Shown here piece after piece: positions 1 through 6,913 of a stretch of DNA of 10,868 nt; within the stretch, counting starts at the first letter, position 1, and each line of letters starts with the position of its first letter. Position numbers and translations under genes: made by a program. Source of the DNA: an uncultured Candidatus Melainabacteria bacterium (GTDB taxonomy: Bacteria > Cyanobacteriota > Vampirovibrionia > Gastranaerophilales > Gastranaerophilaceae); assembly GCA_937898445.1 (NCBI GenBank), contig CALEJY010000086.1, forward strand, positions 1-10,868, written 5' to 3'. Below the pieces are notes generated by a model, which made no database searches, was not told where the DNA came from, and saw only the letters and a list, made by a program, of their open reading frames with translations.

Positions 1-684
1 AACTCCGGCATCAATTGCGGCTCTCGCCCCCATAACAGAACATGCGGTTGCCATGCCTAAGTCGTTGTGGAAGTGCATTTCAATTGGCATTTCTGTTTCT
101 TTTGCGATTTTGTAAATCCTTTCGTAAGTTGTTTGCGGATCTTCGTAACCTAGTGTATCGCAGTATCTAAAACGTCTTGCACCGGCTTTTTTAGCTTCAT
201 TTGCATATCTGATAAGAAAATCAATGTCGCTACGAGATGCGTCTTCTGCGTTAATACCAACATCAATTGCACCTAATGATTTTGCACATTCTACGGCTTC
301 ACATGTCATGTTAATAATATCTTGCGGAGTTTTTTTACCCAAATATTTGCCGTTAATCATTTGTTCGGAAGTTGATTGAGAAAGGTTGATATATTTGAGT
401 TTTGGTACATTTTTGAAAGAAAGTTCAACGTCAGATGCAATTCCTCGCATCCAGCCTGATAATCTTGTTCTAGAGATAACTCCTCTTTCAACTAATTCAA
501 GGTTGCCGTTAAGATAGTTTATTTCGTGTTGAGTAGTTGGAAAACCGAACTCGGACTGCGTAATTCCCATATCATCAAGCATAAGGTTAATAATCGTTTT
601 TTGTAGTTTAGCCAAGCCAAGTCTGGATGTTTGAACCCCATCTCTGTTTGTAACGTCAACGAAATAAATTTTGTTTTCTCTCAT
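1..684 (-). CDS. Homocitrate synthase-like / Re-citrate synthase-like HMGL-family enzyme (C-terminus beyond window)
   Basis: The first 228 codons of a DRE-TIM barrel (HMGL-like) acyltransferase, which condenses acetyl-CoA with a 2-oxo acid. I translated it by hand: the start is MRENKIYF, the catalytic-loop motif N-R-D-G-V-Q lies near residues 13-18, and the metal-binding H-x-H (HFHND) near residues 204-208. 'RYCDTLG', the barrel strand before the HxH, is also typical. The start ATG at 682-684 has AAAGGAG five bases upstream. The reading frame is open to the window edge, so roughly the last third or more of the protein is missing. The 'NRDGVQTSRLGL' and 'QSEFGFPTT' wording resembles the branch annotated as NifV-like homocitrate synthase in anaerobes; some members of that branch act as Re-face citrate synthase. 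2-isopropylmalate or citramalate synthase are less likely. The exact substrate cannot be settled here. It is transcribed divergently from the TPR gene. Confidence 0.85.
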   Translation of the reverse strand, partial: MRENKIYFVDVTNRDGVQTSRLGLAKLQKTIINLMLDDMGITQSEFGFPTTQHEINYLNGNLELVERGVISRTRLSGWMRGIASDVELSFKNVPKLKYINLSQSTSEQMINGKYLGKKTPQDIINMTCEAVECAKSLGAIDVGINAEDASRSDIDFLIRYANEAKKAGARRFRYCDTLGYEDPQTTYERIYKIAKETEMPIEMHFHNDLGMATACSVMGARAAIDAGV

Positions 685-715
685 ACGCACTCCTTTGTAC
701 ACAAATATAAATAAC

Positions 716-744
716 TTGCATTTTTTGAAAATATTAATTACAAT
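716..744 (+). promoter_or_regulatory. Candidate sigma-70 promoter for the TPR gene
   Basis: TTGCAT (716-721) and TACAAT (739-744; 5 of 6 matches to consensus) are separated by exactly 17 bases on the plus strand. Transcription would start near 751, about 50 bases before the TPR start codon at 802. It lies just beside the minus-strand promoter (749-777), so the two transcripts would overlap or the polymerases interfere. The -35 match is weak. TATAAA at 785-790 is an alternative -10 closer to the gene. Confidence 0.4.
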
Positions 745-748
745 GTTA

Positions 749-777
749 AGTATGAAATCTTTTATGATTTCTGTCAA
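749..777 (-). promoter_or_regulatory. Candidate sigma-70 promoter for the HMGL-family gene
   Basis: On the minus strand a perfect TTGACA (772-777) is followed after 17 bases by CATACT (749-754; 4 of 6 matches to TATAAT). Transcription would begin near 742, giving a leader of roughly 58 bases before the ATG at 684, which includes the AAAGGAG ribosome site. Predicted from sequence only. Confidence 0.5.
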
Positions 778-801
778 GCATCTTTATAAAAACATAATAT
801 T

Positions 802-2394
802 ATGACAAATACAAAACAATTAGAGAAAAAAATAAATAAAGTTTATAAAAAAGGTAATGTTAAAAGCGCAATTGAGCTTTGTCAAATTGGTTTGCAAGAC
901 GATCCTACCAATGCAGATTTGCATGTAAGATTGGGGGATTTGTATTTGGCATGGCATTTGGATATTTACAATTCATGCCAGTATATTGACGAGGCGATTA
1001 CCGAATACCAAAGAGCATTGGAAACTTACATAGATTCTGCTGAAATCTATTTTAAAATAGGTCAAGCGCACTTTTTCAAAGGCGATTTGGATAAGGCTAT
1101 AAATTACTTAGATACTGCGATTTCTAAAGATAATAAATTGGGAAAAGCGTATTATCTTTTGGCTGAAACTTATACTAAAAAAGCAAGATTTTCTGATGCT
1201 GTTATGAATGCTAAAAAAGCGATTAAAGCGATGCCAATGGCTAATTCTTGTGCGCACTTTTTGCTTTCAAGTTTGTATAATGTTTCATCTGCAAGAAGTT
1301 TTAAAAACTATTGTTTATCAAAATTTGAATTTGCGCTATCTGTTTTGACACTTCCTTTTGACAAAATTGCTTTAGGAAATGTAGCAAGAATGATGACGTA
1401 TGTAAAATTCTTGCCAACTCTTGTTAAAGGGGCATATTTAGTTCAAACTAACAGATTGAGTGAGGCTCTTGAATTATATCGTGATGCGGTTGATAAAGCT
1501 CCGGGATTTATTCCGCTATATTGCTTGTTAGGCGATATTTATCGTTCTTTAGGGCAGTTTGATGATGCGGTGACAGAATACAAAATGGCTATTTGGTTAG
1601 ATGGTTTGAATATTCCGGCATATAGACATCTTTGTCAGGCTTACGAAGAACAAGGTGATTATGATAGTGCAGTTGAGATTTATGAAAAATTAATCCAAAT
1701 CATGCCAAACATGCCTGATGTACATTCAAATCTTGCAAATATTTTGTATGTAAAAGGCGATATTGACGGTGCGATTTCTCATTTTCAAACTGCGGTTACC
1801 TTGAACCCTAAAAAGCAATGGACAAGTGTAATTAACCAAACATTAGGTTTTGTATATCAAGAATCAAAACAGGATTTGGATGCAGCTATCAGTTCTTATC
1901 AAAGTGCGTATCTTTTAACTCCAAAAGACATTGATATATACGTAAATTTGGGCAGTGCTTTTTACGACAAAGAAGATATTGAAAATGCTTTGCAAGTTTA
2001 TAGAAACGCATTGGATTTAGATCCTGAAAATGCGAAAATTCACTGTAATTTAGGCTTTTTGTACTGGGGTAAGGGCGATATTGATGAAGCTTTGAAAGAA
2101 TACGGATTGGCTATTAAGTTTGACCCAAGTTATGATATTGCTTACAATAATATGGGTGTAATTTATCTTGACGATTTGGGAAGGGTAAAACAAGCGGCTG
2201 ATTTATTCAAAAAATCAATTGAATGCAATCCTAATTACGCTTTAGCTCATTTCAATTTGGCTCGTGCAATTGCAATTACCGGTGACAAAATTGAGGCAGC
2301 TAAACTTTATCAGGTTGCTCAAGATATAAATAAGATTACGAACGAAATTGATCCGCAAGATATTTTGGATAAAATTAATGCGTTGTTTGAATAG
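802..2394 (+). CDS. Cytosolic tetratricopeptide-repeat (TPR) protein
   Basis: A 530-residue protein made almost wholly of TPR helices, about a dozen units. Clear repeats run from about residue 20 to 147 and from about 207 to 510, with the usual small residues (G8/A20-like) and P32-like positions, for example 'LGDIYRSLGQFDDAVTEY', 'NLANILYVKGDIDGAISHF' and 'NLGFLYWGKGDIDEALKEY'. Residues about 148-206 do not fit the pattern and may be a separate helical insert. There is no signal peptide, membrane segment or catalytic domain, so a cytosolic scaffold role is likely; the partner is unknown. The ATG at 802 has no good Shine-Dalgarno sequence upstream. A 17-codon frame ending in the overlapping ATGA could couple translation to it. 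The gene stands alone on the plus strand and converges on the 2441-3178 gene. Confidence 0.9.
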   Translation: MTNTKQLEKKINKVYKKGNVKSAIELCQIGLQDDPTNADLHVRLGDLYLAWHLDIYNSCQYIDEAITEYQRALETYIDSAEIYFKIGQAHFFKGDLDKAINYLDTAISKDNKLGKAYYLLAETYTKKARFSDAVMNAKKAIKAMPMANSCAHFLLSSLYNVSSARSFKNYCLSKFEFALSVLTLPFDKIALGNVARMMTYVKFLPTLVKGAYLVQTNRLSEALELYRDAVDKAPGFIPLYCLLGDIYRSLGQFDDAVTEYKMAIWLDGLNIPAYRHLCQAYEEQGDYDSAVEIYEKLIQIMPNMPDVHSNLANILYVKGDIDGAISHFQTAVTLNPKKQWTSVINQTLGFVYQESKQDLDAAISSYQSAYLLTPKDIDIYVNLGSAFYDKEDIENALQVYRNALDLDPENAKIHCNLGFLYWGKGDIDEALKEYGLAIKFDPSYDIAYNNMGVIYLDDLGRVKQAADLFKKSIECNPNYALAHFNLARAIAITGDKIEAAKLYQVAQDINKITNEIDPQDILDKINALFE

Positions 2395-2405
2395 TTTTTA
2401 ATAAA

Positions 2406-2432
2406 GAGATTGCGCAACAAGTGCGCAATGAC
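2406..2432. repeat. REP-like palindrome between convergent genes, possible weak bidirectional terminator
   Basis: A perfect 8-bp inverted repeat, ATTGCGCA (2409-2416) and TGCGCAAT (2422-2429), encloses a 5-base loop (ACAAG). It is flanked by GAG on the left and GAC on the right. It lies 14 bases past the TPR stop and 11 bases before the stop of the convergent gene. Neither side has a strong T-tract, so it is a poor classical terminator. The outer wording GAGATTG...CAATGAC resembles dispersed palindromic repeats found in many bacterial genomes, so it may be one copy of such a family. Confidence 0.55.
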
Positions 2433-2440
2433 ATGATTAA

Positions 2441-3178
2441 TTATTTATAAACTTTATTTCCAATTTGCACTTGTTTTGCGTACATTTCTTCGCAAGCTCC
2501 ATAACCTCGGCTTGTTGCATCGGTATCGGTTCTTGATAAGCTGGATCTTCCTAGCGTATCACCTTTTTCATTATAAATATCGATTAAATAGCCGTCAATT
2601 TTGACAATGTCGTTCTTTTTGATTTTCAACAAAGCCCCCATTACATTAGCGTTTGCCGGAATAATATGAGTGTGCGAAACATGAGAACTTACGTAATCTA
2701 TTCCCCAGTTAGCTCTGTCATAAGGCGGTTTACTTTGCCACTGCAAACGACGACTTTGACCTAAGGTTTTGAAAGATTTGAATTTCCAATGTTTATATAA
2801 TTCTTTTGGATTTGACGCTAATTCTCCCCACGCAACTCCCAAATCCATCAAAAACACATCATCAAATTCGCTCCTCATAACATCTCTGAACCAAAAATTA
2901 TTGTTTTTAGCAACGACTAGCCCTGACAACGAATATTCGGCTTGCGGTTGGATGGCATATTTGTGTTTTTCTCCATTAACCTTCATATACTTAGCGTTAT
3001 CTAGCATATTTTGTATAGGGTCGTTGTAAGTGTCGATTGGAGATTGCGTAACTGATGACACATGCGGAAAACTAAATTTACGGAATAAAATATCGCCAAG
3101 AATTGAATTTATTACAATAATAATAAAAGTAATCAAGCTAAATCTACAAAACCATTTCCAGATATCTTCAAAATCCAT
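2441..3178 (-). CDS. Membrane-anchored conserved protein of unknown function
   Basis: A 245-residue protein with one hydrophobic segment near the N-terminus (about residues 11-31, rich in I, F, L and V). The remaining 210 or so residues probably lie outside the cytoplasmic membrane, although the orientation is not certain. The C-terminal half carries 'SSHVSHTHIIPAN' (about 164-176), a 'KKNDIVKIDGYLIDI' segment (about 187-201), 'SSLSRTDT' (about 212-219) and 'GACEEMYA' (about 227-234). I recognise this combination from hypothetical proteins in unrelated bacteria but cannot give it a function. The two histidines in SHTH and the single cysteine in GACE could be functional. The ATG at 3176-3178 follows AGAGGTG, which overlaps the stop of the upstream kinase gene; the gap between the genes is 8 bases, so both are very likely made from one mRNA. 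Confidence 0.8.
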   Translation of the reverse strand: MDFEDIWKWFCRFSLITFIIIVINSILGDILFRKFSFPHVSSVTQSPIDTYNDPIQNMLDNAKYMKVNGEKHKYAIQPQAEYSLSGLVVAKNNNFWFRDVMRSEFDDVFLMDLGVAWGELASNPKELYKHWKFKSFKTLGQSRRLQWQSKPPYDRANWGIDYVSSHVSHTHIIPANANVMGALLKIKKNDIVKIDGYLIDIYNEKGDTLGRSSLSRTDTDATSRGYGACEEMYAKQVQIGNKVYK

Positions 3179-3186
3179 AACACCTC

Positions 3187-4962
3187 TTAAATATTTGCAG
3201 TTTCAATTGTTTTTATCGGTAAAACAATTCCGAATGTTGAACCTTGTCCAACTGCAGAATGTACAAATACTTTACCGTCATGGTATTTTTCAATTGTTTG
3301 TTTTACAAGATGTAATCCCAAACCTGTTCCTTTAACGGTGTGAATGTTGTTTTCAACCCTATAAAATCTGTCAAATATTTTCTTTTGAAATTCCGGTGCA
3401 ATACCGCAACCCTGATCTGTGACAGTAATTTCGGCATTGTTATCTGATTTTGTAAGATTAACCTTGATTTCTCCATTGTCAGGAGAATATTTTATAGCGT
3501 TAGAAAGTAGATTTGTCAATGCTCTTTCTATTCCATCATAGTTAAATAAAAATTCAGGAATTCCATCTTCTTTTGTTAAAGAAATTTTTAAGTTTCGTTC
3601 TTTAGTCAAAGCTTGAACTTGCGATACACAGGTATCAACAACTTCGTACACGCTATTCAAGGATTTTTCCATCTGAGCATTTGCTTCCATTCTAGAAAAA
3701 TCTAAGATATCATTAACCATACCTTGAAGTCTTATGATTTCTTGGTTTATAGTTCCGATAAACTCTTTTTGAGTATCGTAATCAAATTCATTTCCGTAAT
3801 TATAAAGTGTGTCGATATAACTTCTCAAGACAGTAACCGGCGTTCTGAGTTCGTGTGAAACATTTGAAATAAATGTCGATCTCATCGCATCCATTTCAGC
3901 CTCTTTTGTCATATCAATAAGAACGATTATATAGCCAACGTAATCTTTGTTTCTTGTAAACATTGGCGAAATAATTGATTTGATAACTCTTTTGTCGACT
4001 TGAATGTTAAATTCAAGCGGTTTGTTTTCCATAACTTCAAGTGGCGTATCTTTAAATTCTTCAATCTTATCCTTGAAACAGAAATTTCCTTCCGTATCAA
4101 CGTAATCTTGAATTTTGATATTCAAAATTTGCTCATCATCAAGTTCAAGGAGCTTGTGCGCATGATTGTTGATTAAAACGACATTGTCATTGTTATCACA
4201 AACGACAACACCGTTTGCAATGCTCATCAAGACCGCTTCTAATTTATTTCTTTCAAGTGTTAATTGTTCAATATTTTGTTCTTCGTATATGTGAAGTCTG
4301 TTAGACATTTGGTTGAAGGCATTAAATAATTCTTTAACTTCTGCGCTAACGTCTTTGTCTTTAATTGTGTAACCAAATTCGCCGGTAGAAATTTTTTGAA
4401 CCCCATTATGAAGTATCCTTAATTCTCTTGTAATAAGGTAAGTGTTTATAAGGATTACAAACGCAAACACAATCCACGCCACAGAGAATACAAACAATAA
4501 TGATGCACGTGTTGTTGATGATATTTGCGAAATTATACTACCAGATAATCCTACTGTTACAGAACCGATATTTATTCCGTTAGAATTAATCATTGGTGAG
4601 CTGACAATTATATTTGATGTTTTGAGGTTAGAATTTTGTTCTGCGCCTGTTCTATAGAGGAGTTTTCCATCTGAATTTCTAAACTCAATAAAAATAATGT
4701 CGCTATGAGATTCTACAATTGTATCAGCATGAGTTTTTAATGTTTCTCTATTACGATTGTTGGATGTATGCTCCACAAGTTCAGTGCATTCAATAGCTAA
4801 GGCTTTGGAAACAATTTGTCCAAAGTTTTGATATCCTTCATTTAATTTTTTCTGTATATTAAAAATCGCAAATACCGCAATAGCAACAATTAAAATAGTG
4901 CTGAGTAACAATCCCGATATAATAAGGCGGTTTTGCGTTGTTAAGCTCACCTGTTTTGTCAT
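3187..4962 (-). CDS. Sensor histidine kinase, WalK/NblS (Hik33)-type: TM-sensor-TM-HAMP-PAS-HisKA-HATPase
   Basis: A 591-residue membrane kinase that should autophosphorylate and pass phosphate to a response regulator. Visible parts in order: TM1 at about residues 13-34; an extracytoplasmic sensor of about 120 residues; TM2 at about 155-177; HAMP at about 178-230; a PAS domain at about 235-350; and the HisKA box 'FISNVSHELRTP' with phospho-acceptor His370. The ATPase follows with N-box 'NLLSNAIKYS' (Asn488), G1 'DQGCG' (516-520), F-box 'IFDRFYR' and G2 'GTGLGL' (545-550). All catalytic motifs are intact. The architecture and the HisKA wording ('IDTLYNYG', 'INQEIIRLQGMVNDILDFSRME') resemble cyanobacterial NblS/Hik33 and Firmicute WalK, which respond to envelope or photo-oxidative stress; the signal here is unknown. 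No response regulator is in the window. No Shine-Dalgarno sequence precedes the ATG, and a good promoter ends 6 bases before it. Confidence 0.93.
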   Translation of the reverse strand: MTKQVSLTTQNRLIISGLLLSTILIVAIAVFAIFNIQKKLNEGYQNFGQIVSKALAIECTELVEHTSNNRNRETLKTHADTIVESHSDIIFIEFRNSDGKLLYRTGAEQNSNLKTSNIIVSSPMINSNGINIGSVTVGLSGSIISQISSTTRASLLFVFSVAWIVFAFVILINTYLITRELRILHNGVQKISTGEFGYTIKDKDVSAEVKELFNAFNQMSNRLHIYEEQNIEQLTLERNKLEAVLMSIANGVVVCDNNDNVVLINNHAHKLLELDDEQILNIKIQDYVDTEGNFCFKDKIEEFKDTPLEVMENKPLEFNIQVDKRVIKSIISPMFTRNKDYVGYIIVLIDMTKEAEMDAMRSTFISNVSHELRTPVTVLRSYIDTLYNYGNEFDYDTQKEFIGTINQEIIRLQGMVNDILDFSRMEANAQMEKSLNSVYEVVDTCVSQVQALTKERNLKISLTKEDGIPEFLFNYDGIERALTNLLSNAIKYSPDNGEIKVNLTKSDNNAEITVTDQGCGIAPEFQKKIFDRFYRVENNIHTVKGTGLGLHLVKQTIEKYHDGKVFVHSAVGQGSTFGIVLPIKTIETANI

Positions 4963-4968
4963 AGTAAA

Positions 4969-4997
4969 ATTATATCACTCTTAATCCTTGTGGGCAA
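4969..4997 (-). promoter_or_regulatory. Strong promoter placed for a leaderless kinase mRNA
   Basis: On the minus strand TTGCCC (4992-4997) and a perfect TATAAT (4969-4974) are separated by 17 bases, all within the 39-base gap between the deacylase stop and the kinase ATG at 4962. Only six bases (TTTACT) separate the -10 box from the ATG, so the usual start point would fall on or next to the A of the start codon. This agrees with the missing ribosome-binding site. Confidence 0.6.
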
Positions 4998-5001
4998 GTA
5001 G

Positions 5002-5472
5002 TTATTCAATAATATCAGCAAGATTAAATCTTATAACTTTTGCTAATTCATCAAGGCTCATTTCTATTTGATAACCGATTTTCCCGCCACTAAACATAAT
5101 TGTTTCAAAATCTTTTGCGGAATTATGAATTGTGGTTGTGAAAAACTTTTTCATTCCGATAGGAGAACATCCGCCATGAATATATCCTGTCAGTGGCAAC
5201 AATTCTTTTGATTTAATCATTTCAACTGATTTTTCGCCAACGCTTTTAGCCGCTTTTTTAAGGTTTAATTCTTGTGCAACCGGTAACATAAAAACGTAAT
5301 ATTTTCCTGATTTTCCAACAGTTACCAATGTCTTGAAAACTCTATCTGGGTTTTGGTTTAAAGTAGATGCAACTTCAACTCCGCTTACGGCATCTGTTCC
5401 GACGTAACTGTAAAAATTGTATTTGATTTTTAATTTGTCAAGTTCTCGCATTGCGTTAGTTTTGTGTTCCAT
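5002..5472 (-). CDS. ybaK: YbaK/EbsC-type Cys-tRNA(Pro)/Cys-tRNA deacylase
   Basis: A 156-residue, single-domain member of the YbaK/ProX editing family. It should act in the cytosol in trans, hydrolysing cysteine mis-attached to tRNA(Pro) by prolyl-tRNA synthetase. Family marks: the 'VFKTLV' segment with the conserved Lys47, the 'FMLPVAQELNLKKAAK' strand-helix region, and the 'GGCSPIG' loop at residues 100-106, which shapes the substrate pocket. Length is normal for stand-alone YbaK (about 150-160). The start ATG at 5472 is supported by AGGAG (5480-5484) seven bases upstream; Met8 is a less likely start. A terminator hairpin ends directly at this ribosome site, so the gene depends on read-through from the FAD gene or on a promoter I could not identify. 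Other members of the fold edit Ala-tRNA, so exact specificity is inferred. Confidence 0.9.
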   Translation of the reverse strand: MEHKTNAMRELDKLKIKYNFYSYVGTDAVSGVEVASTLNQNPDRVFKTLVTVGKSGKYYVFMLPVAQELNLKKAAKSVGEKSVEMIKSKELLPLTGYIHGGCSPIGMKKFFTTTIHNSAKDFETIMFSGGKIGYQIEMSLDELAKVIRFNLADIIE

Positions 5473-5483
5473 AGAATTTCTCC

Positions 5484-5520
5484 TAAAAAATTACCCCCAA
5501 CAAATGGTTGAGGGTAATTT
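5484..5520 (-). terminator. Rho-independent terminator after the FAD gene, abutting the ybaK ribosome site
   Basis: Read on the minus strand, AAATTACCCTCAAC (5507-5520) pairs with GTTGGGGGTAATTT (5488-5501), a 14-bp stem with one G-U pair and a 5-base loop. It runs into six T residues (5485-5490) and then the AGGAG of the next gene. The stem is too regular to be chance, and the U-tract gives the direction. Confidence 0.85.
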
Positions 5521-5536
5521 CAAAATTAATATATTT

Positions 5537-6913
5537 TTAACCTCTTTCGCAAATAGTTCTTGCTGCGTGTACACCTGATGCAGAAGCTTGAATTAAGCCT
5601 CTTGTAACACCTGCACCATCACCGATTGCAAACAAGTTTTTAACACCTTCTGTTTCTAAGTTGTCAGTCAATTTTACTCTTGCAGAATAGAATTTAACTT
5701 CAATACCGTAAAGAAGTGTGTATCTTGAAGCAGTTCCCGGACAAACTTTATCAAGAGCTTGCAACATCTCAATAATGCTTGTCATTTGTCTATATGGAAT
5801 TACCAAACTCAAGTCACCAGGAGTTGCACAAGTAAGAGTTGGTTTGATTATGCTTGATTTAATTCTTTCCGGTGTAGAGCGTCTGCCATCAAGCAAATCG
5901 CCAAATCTTTGAACCAAAATTCCACCTGCTAACATGTTTGCAAGTCTTGCGATATGTTGACCGTATTGGATTGGTTCTTTGAACGGTTCTGTAAATTTTT
6001 CGCTAACTAACAATGCAAAGTTTGTGTTGTTGGTCGTTTTTTCTGCATAACTGTGACCATTTACGGTTGAAATCCCGTTATAGTTTTCCTGAACAACTTC
6101 TCCATTCGGGTTCATACAGAATGTTCTAACTTCATCTCCGAAAGTTGGTGAATGGTAAATCAATTTAGATTCATACAATTTATCTGTTAATGGTTCAAAT
6201 ACAGGAGCCGGAAGTTCTACTCTAACGCCGACATCTACAGCATTGTTTACCATACCGATTTTATGTTTTGCAAATTCTTGAGTTAACCAATCAGCACCTT
6301 CTCTACCTGGAGCAACAATTGTGTATTCGGCTTTTATAGTTTCGCCGTTATCAAGAACAATACCTTTAACCTGTTCGCATTCAACAATCAATGACTGAGC
6401 AGAAACATCGTTCAAAATAGTAATTCTGTCGTTCAAATAATCTTGCATGTTTTTAAGAACATTAAGACTTCTTTCTGTTCCTAAGTGTCTTACAGGTGAA
6501 TGTACAAGTTTTAATTCTGCAAGAACGGCTTGTCTTTCAAGTTCTTGAAAAACTTTCATGTCTGTTCCGAAAACTTCATCAGTTGCGCCGTAATCAAGAT
6601 ATAATTGATCTGCATAAGCAATCAAATCTTCAACTTGTTTTCTGGCCATATAATCAACCAAGTGACCGCCCACATCCGGAGTAAGAGTTAATTTGCCGTC
6701 AGAAAACGCACCTGCGCCACCCCATCCGCAAAGTAGACCACATCTTTTACAAGTAGGACATTTTGCATAGCCTTCTCGAAGCAAACATTTTCTTTTTTCA
6801 ATACGTTGCCCTTTTTCAATTAAAACTACTTTCCAATCAGGTTTAAGTTTTGTGATTTCTAAAGCCGCAAAAATTCCGGCAGGACCTGCTCCAATAATAG
6901 CTACATTGTACAT
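5537..6913 (-). CDS. FAD-dependent dehydrogenase, COG2509-like
   Basis: A 458-residue flavoprotein with the N-terminal Rossmann motif 'VAIIGAGPAG' (about residues 4-13), an acidic end of strand 2 ('VLIEKG'), and the C-terminal FAD signature 'LFAIGDGAGVTRGLIQA', which contains the GD that contacts the flavin ribityl chain. The 'GWGGAGAFSDGKLTL' segment (about 63-77) is typical of the uncharacterised COG2509 dehydrogenases, and the length fits. The electron donor and substrate of this family are not firmly known. Just before that segment lies C52-P-T-C55-K-R-C58-G-L-L-C62, a CxxCxxCxxxC pattern compatible with an iron-sulfur cluster, with another Cys at 43. The ATG at 6911-6913 follows GGAG seven bases upstream. 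The gene ends at a strong terminator; I found no convincing promoter in the 83 bases upstream. Confidence 0.85.
   Translation of the reverse strand: MYNVAIIGAGPAGIFAALEITKLKPDWKVVLIEKGQRIEKRKCLLREGYAKCPTCKRCGLLCGWGGAGAFSDGKLTLTPDVGGHLVDYMARKQVEDLIAYADQLYLDYGATDEVFGTDMKVFQELERQAVLAELKLVHSPVRHLGTERSLNVLKNMQDYLNDRITILNDVSAQSLIVECEQVKGIVLDNGETIKAEYTIVAPGREGADWLTQEFAKHKIGMVNNAVDVGVRVELPAPVFEPLTDKLYESKLIYHSPTFGDEVRTFCMNPNGEVVQENYNGISTVNGHSYAEKTTNNTNFALLVSEKFTEPFKEPIQYGQHIARLANMLAGGILVQRFGDLLDGRRSTPERIKSSIIKPTLTCATPGDLSLVIPYRQMTSIIEMLQALDKVCPGTASRYTLLYGIEVKFYSARVKLTDNLETEGVKNLFAIGDGAGVTRGLIQASASGVHAARTICERG

Noticed and set aside
1..684. Evidence for a nitrogen-fixation cluster
   Set aside because: Only a NifV-like enzyme is seen; no nif structural or assembly gene is in the window.
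3030..3335. Plus-strand open frame of 101 codons crossing two genes
   Set aside because: It spans the junction of two well-supported minus-strand genes and has no domain or ribosome site; it is an antisense shadow. The same applies to other short plus-strand frames at 2769, 4442, 5718, 6496, 7451, 8150, 8726 and 8987.
4983..5001. Terminator after ybaK (CTTG...CAAG)
   Set aside because: Only four base pairs and no T-tract; it also overlaps the kinase -35 region.
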